This document shows, piece after piece, positions 16,901-24,998 of a stretch of 45,328 bases of DNA (position 1 is the first letter of the stretch; each line of letters starts with the position of its first letter). The notes below the pieces were generated by a model, which saw only the letters and a program-made list of their open reading frames with translations, was not told the DNA's origin and did not search any database. The position numbers and the translations under genes are program-made. The stretch comes from a virus: the IMG/VR virus record IMGVR_UViG_3300036851_000037, positions 1 to 45,328 of that record; one strand, 5' to 3'.

Positions 16901-17325
16901 ACGAGGTAGTTCAGCGTCCGCCGATGATTGAGAAGATTGAGCGGCTAGAGCGGAGCATTCCCGCAGAGGCGCTCTTAGAGCTTCCGGTCAAGCACTACTT
17001 CTCTAAGGGCGTCTACGCCCGCGAGCTGTTCATCCCTAAAGGCACGGTATTGACGGGTAAGGTTCACAAGTACGAGAACCTTAACATCATGTCGCAGGGC
17101 GATCTGTCGGTGCTGACTGAGGACGGCATTAAGCGCGTGAAGGCCCCGTTCACCATCGTATCGCCTCCCGGTACTAAGCGCGTTGCCTACGCTCACGAGG
17201 ATACGATCTGGACGACGATCCACGGCACAGACGAAACGGACGTGGACAAGATTGAGGAGGTATTCATTGCGCAGGATTATGGGCAGTACCTAGAGTTTTG
17301 CCAATTACAACTGGAAGGTAAGTGA
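16897..17325 (+). CDS. Cupin-like small virion-region protein
   Basis: 142 residues from a GTG overlapping the previous stop (GTGA). After a helical N-terminus, YARELFIPKGTVLTGKVHKY and the following LNIMSQGDLSVLTEDG, then FTIVSPPGTKRVAYA, form the repeated short strands of a small cupin barrel; the paired His of metal cupins are largely absent apart from H57 in the first motif. Similar proteins are found in podovirus tail regions, role unclear. Confidence 0.65.
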   Translation: MNEVVQRPPMIEKIERLERSIPAEALLELPVKHYFSKGVYARELFIPKGTVLTGKVHKYENLNIMSQGDLSVLTEDGIKRVKAPFTIVSPPGTKRVAYAHEDTIWTTIHGTDETDVDKIEEVFIAQDYGQYLEFCQLQLEGK

Positions 17326-17326
17326 T

Positions 17327-18466
17327 ATGTCTTGGGCTGCGGTAGCTGGCGCGGGAATCGGTTTAGCCGGGTCGCTGTTCGGCGGTAGCGACGATCAGCA
17401 AACGTCGCAGAGCACTAGCACGTTCACGCCCCCGGAATGGCTCAATCCCTACTGGCAGAACTATGTTAATTCGGGGATGAGCCTTGCGAATCAGCCGACG
17501 CCCCAGTATGGCGGCATGACAGTTGCGCCCCCGAGTTCGCAGCAGTATCAGGGCACGGACATGCTCACCGGGATTGCTACTGAAGGGACGCCAACCTTTA
17601 ACGCGGGGCAGTCGGCGCTGGTTCATCACGCGACGGGCGGGGCGCCCGATCCCTATGCAACGATGATGAATCCTGTCATGGGCATGGGCAACCCGTACAT
17701 GGGAGCGGTCAATCCGTATCAAGGAGATAATCCGTATCTGCAAAGCGTCATTGATGCTAGTAACCAGGATATTACCGACGCGTACTCCACGGGAACAGCG
17801 GCACAAACGGACTCTGCTTTCAATCGTTCTAATGCTTTCGGCGGTTCAGCTTACCAGCAACAAACTGAGGCAAATCAGCGTGCTTTGGGGCGGGTATTGG
17901 CGCAGAACACCTCTGGGCTACGAAGCCAGAATTATTACAACTCTGCGAACCTTGCGGAATCTGGGCTAAATCGTAATACGAACACGGCTCAAGGGCTGCT
18001 CGGGCTGAATGCAGGGCTAGGCGAGGGCGCGCTTAACCGCGCGTCTGGCGCGTGGCAGCAAGGGCAGGGGCGCTCATTGACAGCGGCCGGCATGGCACCG
18101 CAGTACCAAACGTCCGACATCAACGCGATTAGCGCGATGATGAATGCAGGCGCCGGAAATCAGGCGTACCAGCAGCAATTGCTGGATCAGATGAGAAATT
18201 ACTTCAACACGAGTGCAAACGATCCGTACAACCGGCTTGGCTTCATGGGCGGACTGCTCGGCGGCGCTTCGGGAAATAGCGTGACGACGAACTCGACGGC
18301 GAACGTTCCGGGTCAATCTCCGTTTGCTAATGCCGCGGCCGGCGCAATGGCGGGATATGGAATGTTCGGAGGCGGCGGCGGAAGCCCGTACATGCCTTAT
18401 CTGCCCAACACGATTACGCCGTGGAATAACTCGTCACTTGCAACGCCTTCAATATGGGGTGGCTAA
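17327..18466 (+). CDS. Ejection / internal virion protein, N-terminal membrane-like
   Basis: 379 residues. Starts with AAVAGAGIGLAGSLFGGS, a Gly-zipper membrane-active helix, followed by Gln/Asn/Ser-rich repeats with long helices and MG-, GGG-rich stretches at the end. Proteins of this layout (short glycine helix plus Gln/Asn-rich helical body) are expelled with DNA in podoviruses. It is the first of four adjacent low-complexity virion genes. Confidence 0.6.
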   Translation: MSWAAVAGAGIGLAGSLFGGSDDQQTSQSTSTFTPPEWLNPYWQNYVNSGMSLANQPTPQYGGMTVAPPSSQQYQGTDMLTGIATEGTPTFNAGQSALVHHATGGAPDPYATMMNPVMGMGNPYMGAVNPYQGDNPYLQSVIDASNQDITDAYSTGTAAQTDSAFNRSNAFGGSAYQQQTEANQRALGRVLAQNTSGLRSQNYYNSANLAESGLNRNTNTAQGLLGLNAGLGEGALNRASGAWQQGQGRSLTAAGMAPQYQTSDINAISAMMNAGAGNQAYQQQLLDQMRNYFNTSANDPYNRLGFMGGLLGGASGNSVTTNSTANVPGQSPFANAAAGAMAGYGMFGGGGGSPYMPYLPNTITPWNNSSLATPSIWGG

Positions 18467-19492
18467 ATGATTGACCCGCGCCTACAAGCGATGCTGAGTA
18501 AGATGCAGTCTCCGCAGACCTATGGCACGACTGGAGGCGGCGGCATGACGCAAGCCCAATATCAGGCCGCGCTACAGCAGCCTACAGGGTACTGGGGCGG
18601 GGCTTCATCTGGCGGGCCGTATCCGAGCATGGGCACGGTTAGCGGCTACGGCAAGCCGATGCCAGGCAAAGAGGGCGCTAGCGGCGATTGGTTCACATCA
18701 CCGGGTATTGACGGTACGGGTGGGGCTCAAGGCGGTTCCTACGTTCCGCCCTCGACGAGTGGCGCGCCGCCCGGTTCTGCTCCCGGCGCGACTCCTCCGC
18801 AATCAAGCTTCACACCCTACGGTCCTTATGGTCCCGGCGGATCGAATGCGCCGAACTATGCGAGCTTCAACTTCGGGCAAGCGTTCTCCCCGTTCCCGAA
18901 CATGGACACGCAAGCGACGCAAGCTTTTCAACAGCGCCCCTACACGCCCCCGAGTTCATACGGTCGTTTTAATACCGGGACGTGGCCCGGTATGGGCGGC
19001 GGCTGGCCGTCTCAATTGTTCGGCAACAATTCCTTTGGCAATATGTTCGGCGGCGCGGGCCCCCCGATGCAAAGTGGCATGCCGCCCCCGGGTCCGCAGA
19101 TGGGCACGAGACCGGGGACAACTCAAAATATCGAGGGCATCGGTACTGCTGGTACGGGCGGCGCGCCCGCCTATGGTGGCGCTAATCCGTTCTCTCCTGG
19201 GGCTTCGCTGTCGCCGCAACAGTTGCAGATGATGTATCGCGCGCAAGCTGGTGATACCGCGGCAGCTGGAGGCTTTACGGCGAATCAGCTAAATCAGTAT
19301 GGCGTTGGCGGGACCAACTATAACCCAGCGGCAATTGCCGCCGCCCGCAGTAGTACTCCTGGGGCACAAGCCTATGCCGCTAACAGGCAGGCTCTTGTGG
19401 CGGGTGGCGCAACGCCGAATGCCGGCGGGCTATTGCAGCTCACGCCACAACAGGTACAGCAGAAGTTCGCGGGCATGGGCTTAGTGAGGTAA
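18467..19492 (+). CDS. Gly/Pro/Gln-rich disordered virion protein
   Basis: 341 residues, dominated by G, P, S, Q and Y: polyG runs, GPYGPGG, PPGPQMG, and Met-rich blocks; little secondary structure is expected except for a C-terminal helix (LTPQQVQQKFAGMGLV). Position between two ejection-type proteins suggests an internal virion component. No homologue recognised. Confidence 0.6.
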   Translation: MIDPRLQAMLSKMQSPQTYGTTGGGGMTQAQYQAALQQPTGYWGGASSGGPYPSMGTVSGYGKPMPGKEGASGDWFTSPGIDGTGGAQGGSYVPPSTSGAPPGSAPGATPPQSSFTPYGPYGPGGSNAPNYASFNFGQAFSPFPNMDTQATQAFQQRPYTPPSSYGRFNTGTWPGMGGGWPSQLFGNNSFGNMFGGAGPPMQSGMPPPGPQMGTRPGTTQNIEGIGTAGTGGAPAYGGANPFSPGASLSPQQLQMMYRAQAGDTAAAGGFTANQLNQYGVGGTNYNPAAIAAARSSTPGAQAYAANRQALVAGGATPNAGGLLQLTPQQVQQKFAGMGLVR

Positions 19493-19496
19493 ATAA

Positions 19497-20789
19497 ATGC
19501 CGAGCCTTCTTGATCTCCCGTCTATGCCGTCCGAGGACGAGCTGCTGCGCTATCAAATGCTCGTATCCGGTCTAGGACTGCTTGGTACGCGCAAGGGGCA
19601 GGAGGCGCAAGGCTTCGGCAACGCCGGGCTGCTCGGATTGCAGGCGCGCGAGCAGAAGGTAAACAGCGCGCAGAGGAACCGCAATCAGGCATTGCAGAAT
19701 CAAGCACTGACTGTCGGCATAGAGGAAAGGATGCGGGCCGCTCAAGAAGCACAGCGAGTTTCTGAGGCGATGAGTCGTTATACCCCGCAGCAAAATATGG
19801 CGCCTACAGCACAAAATGCGCAACGCCCGCAATCATCGCTCTATGAACAACTGTTGGATAAGGCGCGGTATTTCGAGCAAGCGGGCATCCCACAAGAGGC
19901 GCAGAAGTATTACTTGCTGGCCGAGAAGTATGCCCCGCAGTACGGCGACACGGAAACGGTGATGCAGGACGGTAAGCCGGTGCTGTTGCAGAAGTTCAAG
20001 AACAAGGCGCCGGAAACGCTGTCAGGCTATCAGCCGAAGCCTGACTACAAGGAAATTGGGACCGGTAGCCACAAGCTCCTGTATGACCCGCTGTCGCGAC
20101 AGACCGGTGCTACGTTTGAAATGTCGATGACGCCCGGCGAGGCCGATGCGAGTAAACGCGGCTGGGCGCAATATGAGCTGTCGGCTGATGCCAATGCTCG
20201 CGCTGCCGCATCCGAAGCCAAACCGCAATTCAATCCTGACAGCGGTATGTGGCTCACGCCACCGAAAGCCGGTGTGGCGCAGCCCGGTATTGCGCAGCCC
20301 GGTTACACGCCTCCGGACAAGACGCCGGCCTCGATCAAGACGCAGATTGCATCTAACAATGTCACGCTGAACAAGATCGGCCGCGCCCTGCAAGCCGCCG
20401 AGGGCAGTCCTGACGCTTTCGGTCTTAAGAATTACCTGCCGGATGCTGCTGTTCAACGCTATGACGAGGAGGGTGTAGAGCCTCGCGCCCTGGTAGCCGA
20501 CATCGCGGGGCAGAAAATCCATGACAGGTCGGGTGCTGCGGTGACAGTGGGCGAGGCGGAAAGACTGCGCCCGTACATCCCGAATAACACCGACGACCCG
20601 CAAACCGTCGTCAAGAAGCTCAAGTTGCTACAGCGCGAATACGTGCTGATGCAGGCCGAACTCACGGGCGGAAAGCTGCTGGCTGAGATGACGCCGTCTC
20701 GCGCTGCGGCCGGGCAGATCAAGCGCACCGGGACTCACAACGGTCGCAAGGTTGTTGAGTACGCGGACGGCAGGATCGAGTACCAGTGA
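19497..20789 (+). CDS. Internal virion / ejection protein
   Basis: 430 residues, polar with long Gln/Glu/Ala helices in the first 140 residues, a central YYLLAEKYAPQYGD segment and a C-terminal region with long charged helices. Overlaps the next gene by 4 bases (GTGA). Likely part of the DNA ejection apparatus by context and composition. Confidence 0.6.
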   Translation: MPSLLDLPSMPSEDELLRYQMLVSGLGLLGTRKGQEAQGFGNAGLLGLQAREQKVNSAQRNRNQALQNQALTVGIEERMRAAQEAQRVSEAMSRYTPQQNMAPTAQNAQRPQSSLYEQLLDKARYFEQAGIPQEAQKYYLLAEKYAPQYGDTETVMQDGKPVLLQKFKNKAPETLSGYQPKPDYKEIGTGSHKLLYDPLSRQTGATFEMSMTPGEADASKRGWAQYELSADANARAAASEAKPQFNPDSGMWLTPPKAGVAQPGIAQPGYTPPDKTPASIKTQIASNNVTLNKIGRALQAAEGSPDAFGLKNYLPDAAVQRYDEEGVEPRALVADIAGQKIHDRSGAAVTVGEAERLRPYIPNNTDDPQTVVKKLKLLQREYVLMQAELTGGKLLAEMTPSRAAAGQIKRTGTHNGRKVVEYADGRIEYQ

Positions 20790-22429
20790 TCGATGCGGCC
20801 CAAGTCAAATGGGACGACGAGAAGATCGACCCTGCACAAGTTAAGTGGGACGAGCCAAAGACAGACGCAAAGACGGGCTTCGCCTACACCGATGGACGCC
20901 CTCCGCGCGCGAGCCTAGCTGGTCCGCTTGAGCCGCGATCTTCGCTGTCCATCGGAAATACAGGCGGTGATTTACTGATGGGCGCGCGGCAGAATATCGA
21001 CGCCTTGGCTCAGATGGCGGCGCGCACCACTGGGCTAGGCGTAGAGGATACCGAGCGCGTCAACCGCGAGGCGTTGGCTGATTATCAGCAGCGATTCCGA
21101 CCCGATCTGCGTCCGGCCGCATCAGCCATTGGTAGAGGTGCAGGACAGGCCCTAGCAGCGGCGCCGTTGATGCCAGCGCTACCTGCTGGCGGAATGATCG
21201 CCGGGGCCGCTGGCGGGGCTGCTACGGGTGCCGCTGCTGGAGCCCTGACGCCCGTCTATGAGGTCGGAGACTTCTGGATGCAGAAGGGCCGACAGGCGGG
21301 CGAGAGCGCGGCCGTCGGAGGCGTTCTAGGGGCGGCTGGCGGCGCAGTGGGTAAGGCGCTGTCACCTAACCTTGCTCCTGGCGCTCAAGCCCTTCATGAC
21401 AAGGGAGTGAACCTGACGCCTGGGCAGGCTTTTGGCGGGATGACTAAGGGCGTGGAGGACCGGCTATCCGGGTTTCCCATCATCGGCGATCTGGTCCGCT
21501 CCGCGCAGTTTCGTAGCATCAAGGACTTTGACCGCGCGATCTACGCGAAAGCCGTAGAACCGTTCGGCGAGGAAGGCGCGAGGGTTGCCGCTCGTGCTGA
21601 GGCGGGGAATGCGGGCATTGCTCAGATCGGCGACTTCCTGTCATCCAAGTACCAGTCGGTCCTACCCAAGATGAGGGTAGGTATTGACGGGCAATTCGTG
21701 CAGGACATGGGCAAGCTCGCCACGATGGCGAAGGAACTACCCGAAGGACAACAAGCTCAGTTCGTCGCCATCCTGAAAAACCAGCTTGTTGAGCGAGGAT
21801 TACAGCCGGGCAAGGTTATTTCTGGCGAGACGATGAAGCTTGCCGATTCCGAGCTGGGGCGGATTGCTGCCGTGTATAAGAGTTCCAGCAACCCAGATCA
21901 TCGCCTGTTGAGCGATGCAGTCAGGCAGGCGCAGGAGAACTTGCGTAACCTCGTCGGCCGGCAAAATCCAGACACTAAGCCGATTGTGGACGCCGCTAAC
22001 GAGGGATGGCGGACGCTGGCTCAGATGGAGCGCGCCGGGGCTTTAGTGGGAGCAAAGGACGGCGTATTCACGCCAGCGCAGTTCCTAAGCGCCGGGGTGA
22101 AGCGCGGGGATAAGACGGTGCGTCATCGCGGATTTGCTCGGGGCGAGGCGTGGAATCAGGAAATCGCGCAGACCGCGGACCGGATACTGCCTAACAAGGT
22201 TCCAGACTCAGGAACGGCGGGGCGGGGGCTTCTCGGACTCGCGGCTACCGGGGCATTACACATGCCATCTGCGGCGGCTCTTAGTGCGGCTTCTGTGCCG
22301 TACCTGCCGGGGGTTGGTCCGCTGATGATGAATCTTCTGACGCAGCGCCCTCAGGCGATTCGGGATATGGGGGCGGGTGTTCGCTCTCTTGCTCCGTATC
22401 TTGGCCTGCTCGCTTCTCAGCAGCCTTAA
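20786..22429 (+). CDS. Large ejection protein with membrane-active glycine zippers
   Basis: 547 residues from a GTG. Two imperfect AQVKWDD/E repeats open the protein, then a Gly/Ala-rich block (about 115-200, GMIAGAAGGAATGAAAGAL and GGVLGAAGGAVGKAL) that could insert in a membrane, followed by a long helical body. The C-terminus again has Gly/Ala/Leu stretches. This is the typical plan of podovirus ejection proteins that bridge the cell envelope. A terminator follows within 80 bases. Confidence 0.65.
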   Translation: MIDAAQVKWDDEKIDPAQVKWDEPKTDAKTGFAYTDGRPPRASLAGPLEPRSSLSIGNTGGDLLMGARQNIDALAQMAARTTGLGVEDTERVNREALADYQQRFRPDLRPAASAIGRGAGQALAAAPLMPALPAGGMIAGAAGGAATGAAAGALTPVYEVGDFWMQKGRQAGESAAVGGVLGAAGGAVGKALSPNLAPGAQALHDKGVNLTPGQAFGGMTKGVEDRLSGFPIIGDLVRSAQFRSIKDFDRAIYAKAVEPFGEEGARVAARAEAGNAGIAQIGDFLSSKYQSVLPKMRVGIDGQFVQDMGKLATMAKELPEGQQAQFVAILKNQLVERGLQPGKVISGETMKLADSELGRIAAVYKSSSNPDHRLLSDAVRQAQENLRNLVGRQNPDTKPIVDAANEGWRTLAQMERAGALVGAKDGVFTPAQFLSAGVKRGDKTVRHRGFARGEAWNQEIAQTADRILPNKVPDSGTAGRGLLGLAATGALHMPSAAALSAASVPYLPGVGPLMMNLLTQRPQAIRDMGAGVRSLAPYLGLLASQQP

Positions 22430-22482
22430 GCCAGCCGATACCGACCAGCAGCACAAGAAAAGCAAGGCTTTGTAGGTCCATG

Positions 22483-22507
22483 TGCCCGCCCCTAAAGCGG
22501 GCATTTT
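22483..22507 (+). terminator. Rho-independent terminator after ejection genes
   Basis: 7-bp stem TGCCCGC / GCGGGCA with a 7-base loop followed by TTTT, 53 bases after the ejection gene stop. It separates the virion genes from the following module. Confidence 0.75.
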
Positions 22508-22527
22508 AACGCTAACCGGGGATTCGT

Positions 22528-22752
22528 GTGGATTGGCAAATTGTCTACAACTTTGGTGGGGCGTTAGTAGCCGGCTACCTGCTGTACCTCCTTAAGCGGT
22601 CCGATGCCAAGCGGGACAAGCAAATAGAGGACTTCATCCAGTTCCGGCTTGAGGTCGCTAAGGAATACGTGACGCATGCGGATTTGCGGGAGATCAGGGA
22701 CACCCTGATCCGAATAGAGGCGCGGCTTAACGCCCAAGCGGACAAGCACTAA
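22528..22752 (+). CDS. Small membrane protein with coiled coil
   Basis: 74 residues, GTG start. One N-terminal membrane helix (VYNFGGALVAGYLLYLL, residues 6-22) followed by a charged helix with HADLREIRDTLIRIEARL, a layout common near phage lysis genes. Could be a holin partner, spanin-like or anti-holin; not decidable here. TAATG overlap with the next gene. Confidence 0.6.
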   Translation: MDWQIVYNFGGALVAGYLLYLLKRSDAKRDKQIEDFIQFRLEVAKEYVTHADLREIRDTLIRIEARLNAQADKH

Positions 22753-23120
22753 TGGGCAAGCCGACATGGCCGTCGCATGTCGAGAAGCTACAGGTTCCCA
22801 TCTACGGCGGCAAGTTAGCAATCTGCCGCAGTCGTAAAGACTACAAACATTGCTGTGAAAGCTACGGCGATGATGATGATGCGTCTGGATACGCCGGCTG
22901 CGCACAGGAGTATGGCAATCCGCCAGTGTACATCGTAGGCGTTTTCTCAGGCGGGCTTCCTACGCTCGTCCACGAGCTTGCGCACGTCTGCTTCATGATT
23001 CTCCGTAGGTCAGGCGTAACGATTTCACAACGATCCGACGAGGCGTACTGCCATCTGTTGGACGCGCTGTTAGTAGTGGCAAGACAACCCCGCGCTAAGC
23101 GCAAACCGACTATTGACTAA
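22752..23120 (+). CDS. HExxH putative metalloprotease-like protein
   Basis: 122 residues. HELAH at positions 74-78 is a zinc-protease-like HExxH motif, followed by a conserved-looking SDEAYCHLLDAL helix about 17 residues later that may provide the third ligand. Five Cys in the first half (CRSRKDYKHCCES and so on) suggest a second metal site. Small HExxH proteins recur in phages; substrate is unknown. Confidence 0.65.
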   Translation: MGKPTWPSHVEKLQVPIYGGKLAICRSRKDYKHCCESYGDDDDASGYAGCAQEYGNPPVYIVGVFSGGLPTLVHELAHVCFMILRRSGVTISQRSDEAYCHLLDALLVVARQPRAKRKPTID

Positions 23121-24091
23121 TGGGTACTCCTGCCGCGTGCAGTGAAGCCGAGTTCATAGCCTTATTCAAGCAGCATCAGTCAGCAACAACAGTTGCCAAG
23201 ATTCTCGGCAAGTCGCCGAGGGCAGTACAGAAGCGCAGGAAGACACTGGAATCGCGCGGCGTATTTCTGCCGACGCTTGACCATCGGACGGTTTATAACA
23301 AGCCCGTAGTCGAACACAATCACGGCGTCATTCGTTACGACATCAGCGACGGGCAAATACTCGTAGGTTCAGACGCACATATCTGGCCCGGACCGCTGTC
23401 CACCATGCAGCGAGCGTTCCTGCAATTCGCTAGGACGCTCAAGCCCGCCGCTGTTGTTGCCAATGGCGACTTCTTCGATGGGGCCAGAAACTCCCGGCAC
23501 CCGTCGATTGGTTGGGAGCATAAGCCTGAGGTACACGAAGAGTTGGCGGCACTCCAGAACTACATGGGCGAGATCAAGAAGGTGTCGCCGAAGTCTCGCC
23601 GTATGTGGCCACTTGGGAACCACGACGCGCGCTATGAGAACAAGCTCGCCGCCCAGGTAGGTGAATACAAGAACATCAAAGGCGTTCACCTGAAGGACCA
23701 TTTTGACGAAGACTGGATTCCCTGTTGGCGCATCGATGTGAACAGGGGCGGTGATTACGCGGTCATCAGGCACAGGGAGCTTGGCGGCGAGCATGCGGAC
23801 TATCGCAACGTTGTCAACGGCGGCGCGCACATTGTTACGGGTCACGATCATCGTACCGGCGTTGTGCCTTATCGCAATTATGCTGGCCTTCGCTATGGTG
23901 TCCGCTGCGGTTTCATGGGCGATTCGCCGCTTGATCCGCAGTTCGTAAATTACCTTGAGGCGAAAGAGCCTAACTGGCATCCGGCGTTCGTGGTGCTGAC
24001 GTTCCTAGGCGGTCGTCTTCTGATGCCGGAACTCGTCACAAAGTGGGACGACAAGCACGTTCAGTTCCGCGGGGAGATCATCGCTGTATGA
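23120..24091 (+). CDS. Metallophosphoesterase with N-terminal HTH
   Basis: 323 residues. Residues about 10-45 form a helix-turn-helix-like region (TTVAKILGKSPRAVQKRRKT). The calcineurin-like core has DAH at 85-87, GDFFDG at about 116-121, GNHD at 166-169 and GHDH at 241-244, all four key motifs. Phage members of this family are linked to nucleic-acid or nucleotide hydrolysis. The overlap with its neighbours suggests one co-transcribed unit after the terminator. Role in the infection cycle cannot be read from the sequence. Confidence 0.85.
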   Translation: MGTPAACSEAEFIALFKQHQSATTVAKILGKSPRAVQKRRKTLESRGVFLPTLDHRTVYNKPVVEHNHGVIRYDISDGQILVGSDAHIWPGPLSTMQRAFLQFARTLKPAAVVANGDFFDGARNSRHPSIGWEHKPEVHEELAALQNYMGEIKKVSPKSRRMWPLGNHDARYENKLAAQVGEYKNIKGVHLKDHFDEDWIPCWRIDVNRGGDYAVIRHRELGGEHADYRNVVNGGAHIVTGHDHRTGVVPYRNYAGLRYGVRCGFMGDSPLDPQFVNYLEAKEPNWHPAFVVLTFLGGRLLMPELVTKWDDKHVQFRGEIIAV

Positions 24092-24285
24092 ACGTGAAAT
24101 CGGGCAGTAAGCCCACAAAGCGCTGTATCTGCGACACGCCGGACCCGGAGCCGATCAGCGACACGATTAGAACCGAAGTGTGCAGAAATTGTGATGGCTG
24201 GTTCTGCATGGTCGTTGGCTCTCTTGCTGAGTTGGAGCAAGTCAAGCAATACCTTGGGGGCAATGGTGGACAGGGTAACTCGTAA
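24088..24285 (+). CDS. Small Cys-rich protein
   Basis: 65 residues starting at ATG in ATGA. CICDTP and CRNCDGWFC hold four Cys in two pairs, a small zinc-ribbon-like layout. No function known. Confidence 0.65.
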   Translation: MNVKSGSKPTKRCICDTPDPEPISDTIRTEVCRNCDGWFCMVVGSLAELEQVKQYLGGNGGQGNS

Positions 24286-24481
24286 GACCAAATGCACGGC
24301 CTGCGGTTCCGACGAGGGCTACTTTGCCGACGCTCACTGGACCTCAGTAATACCTCACAACTGGGATGGGACGCTGAAGTACAACCCGCTCGCCAAGGGT
24401 AACGCTGTCTATACCGAGCAGAACTTCCGCTGTGCCTCTTGCAAGTTTCCCGCAACACGTCAACGCACTATTAAGGAGTGA
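24263..24481 (+). CDS. Small zinc-ribbon protein
   Basis: 72 residues, overlapping the previous gene by 23 bases. CTACGSDEGY and later CASCKFP give the CxxC...CxxC pattern of a zinc ribbon, with a basic N-terminus. The overlap is longer than usual here, so the start is a little uncertain. Confidence 0.6.
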   Translation: MVDRVTRKTKCTACGSDEGYFADAHWTSVIPHNWDGTLKYNPLAKGNAVYTEQNFRCASCKFPATRQRTIKE

Positions 24482-24483
24482 CA

Positions 24484-24586
24484 GCGGAAGCGGCGCGCGG
24501 TGCCGGGGTGTTTATCCCGATGATCTGTTATTCCGCGCCGCTCGGGACGCCCACTTCGTCTGGCGATGTGCTGCCGCCGCTTCCGA
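24484..24586 (+). ncRNA. Structured RNA element in gene gap (hairpin-closed)
   Basis: A perfect 11-bp stem joins CGGAAGCGGCG (24485-24495) to CGCCGCTTCCG (24575-24585), enclosing about 80 bases. Inside is another 6-bp pair, TCCCGA (24515-24520) with TCGGGA (24542-24547), and GGCGCG (24492-24497) could alternatively pair with the inner CGCGCC, giving a competing fold. It sits between two genes with no reading frame of its own. It is followed about 30 bases later by a clean AAGGAG ribosome site. Could be a non-coding RNA, a regulatory leader or a packaging/ori signal. Confidence 0.5.
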
Positions 24587-24615
24587 GTCAACCTGAATTA
24601 TAGCAAGGAGAAACC

Positions 24616-24804
24616 ATGTGGTACGTGTTCCTGTTCGTCGTCTATGTGGACGGAGCCGTGATGTCCGAAAGTGGATCGTATGCATCGCAGGTCGATTGCA
24701 TGGAAGCGAACATGGCGGTGCGACAAGTGATCCTGCGCGATGACCGTGTGCGCGAGTTCTACGTCTCCGACTGTCGCAAGATCAAGCTAGGGCCTAAAGC
24801 GTAA
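24616..24804 (+). CDS. Small hypothetical membrane-associated protein
   Basis: 62 residues with ribosome site AAGGAG and a hydrophobic N-terminus (MWYVFLFVVYVDGAVMS) that may be a signal or membrane segment, followed by two Cys and a basic end. TAATG overlap with the next gene. Confidence 0.6.
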   Translation: MWYVFLFVVYVDGAVMSESGSYASQVDCMEANMAVRQVILRDDRVREFYVSDCRKIKLGPKA

Positions 24805-24998
24805 TGGGCTACCGCGTAGACAAGATCAAGGTACACATGGCGGTCTATGTCGAATTCGGAGGTAGTCATGAGATCGAATTCGAGTATTCCCCTGAGACCG
24901 ATGATCCGCTGGTGAAGCTAGCGCTCGCAAAGAATAACGCTCTTAACATGGAAGCGGCGAAGCAGGACCGCTCCAACATGACGTGGCCGTTCCTATAA
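24804..24998 (+). CDS. Small hypothetical protein
   Basis: 64 residues; a VHMAVYVEFGGSHEIEFEY beta stretch and a basic/helical end. Its last 16 bases overlap the lysin start (24983) in another frame. Likely coupled to lysis genes; unknown function. Confidence 0.6.
   Translation: MGYRVDKIKVHMAVYVEFGGSHEIEFEYSPETDDPLVKLALAKNNALNMEAAKQDRSNMTWPFL

Noticed and set aside
22281-22481. 66-residue antisense protein with a membrane helix (MDLQSLAFLVLL start) over the ejection gene end
   Set aside because: It looks natural, but it is antisense to coding sequence in a rightward block, lacks a good ribosome site and its transcript would have to start in the terminator region.
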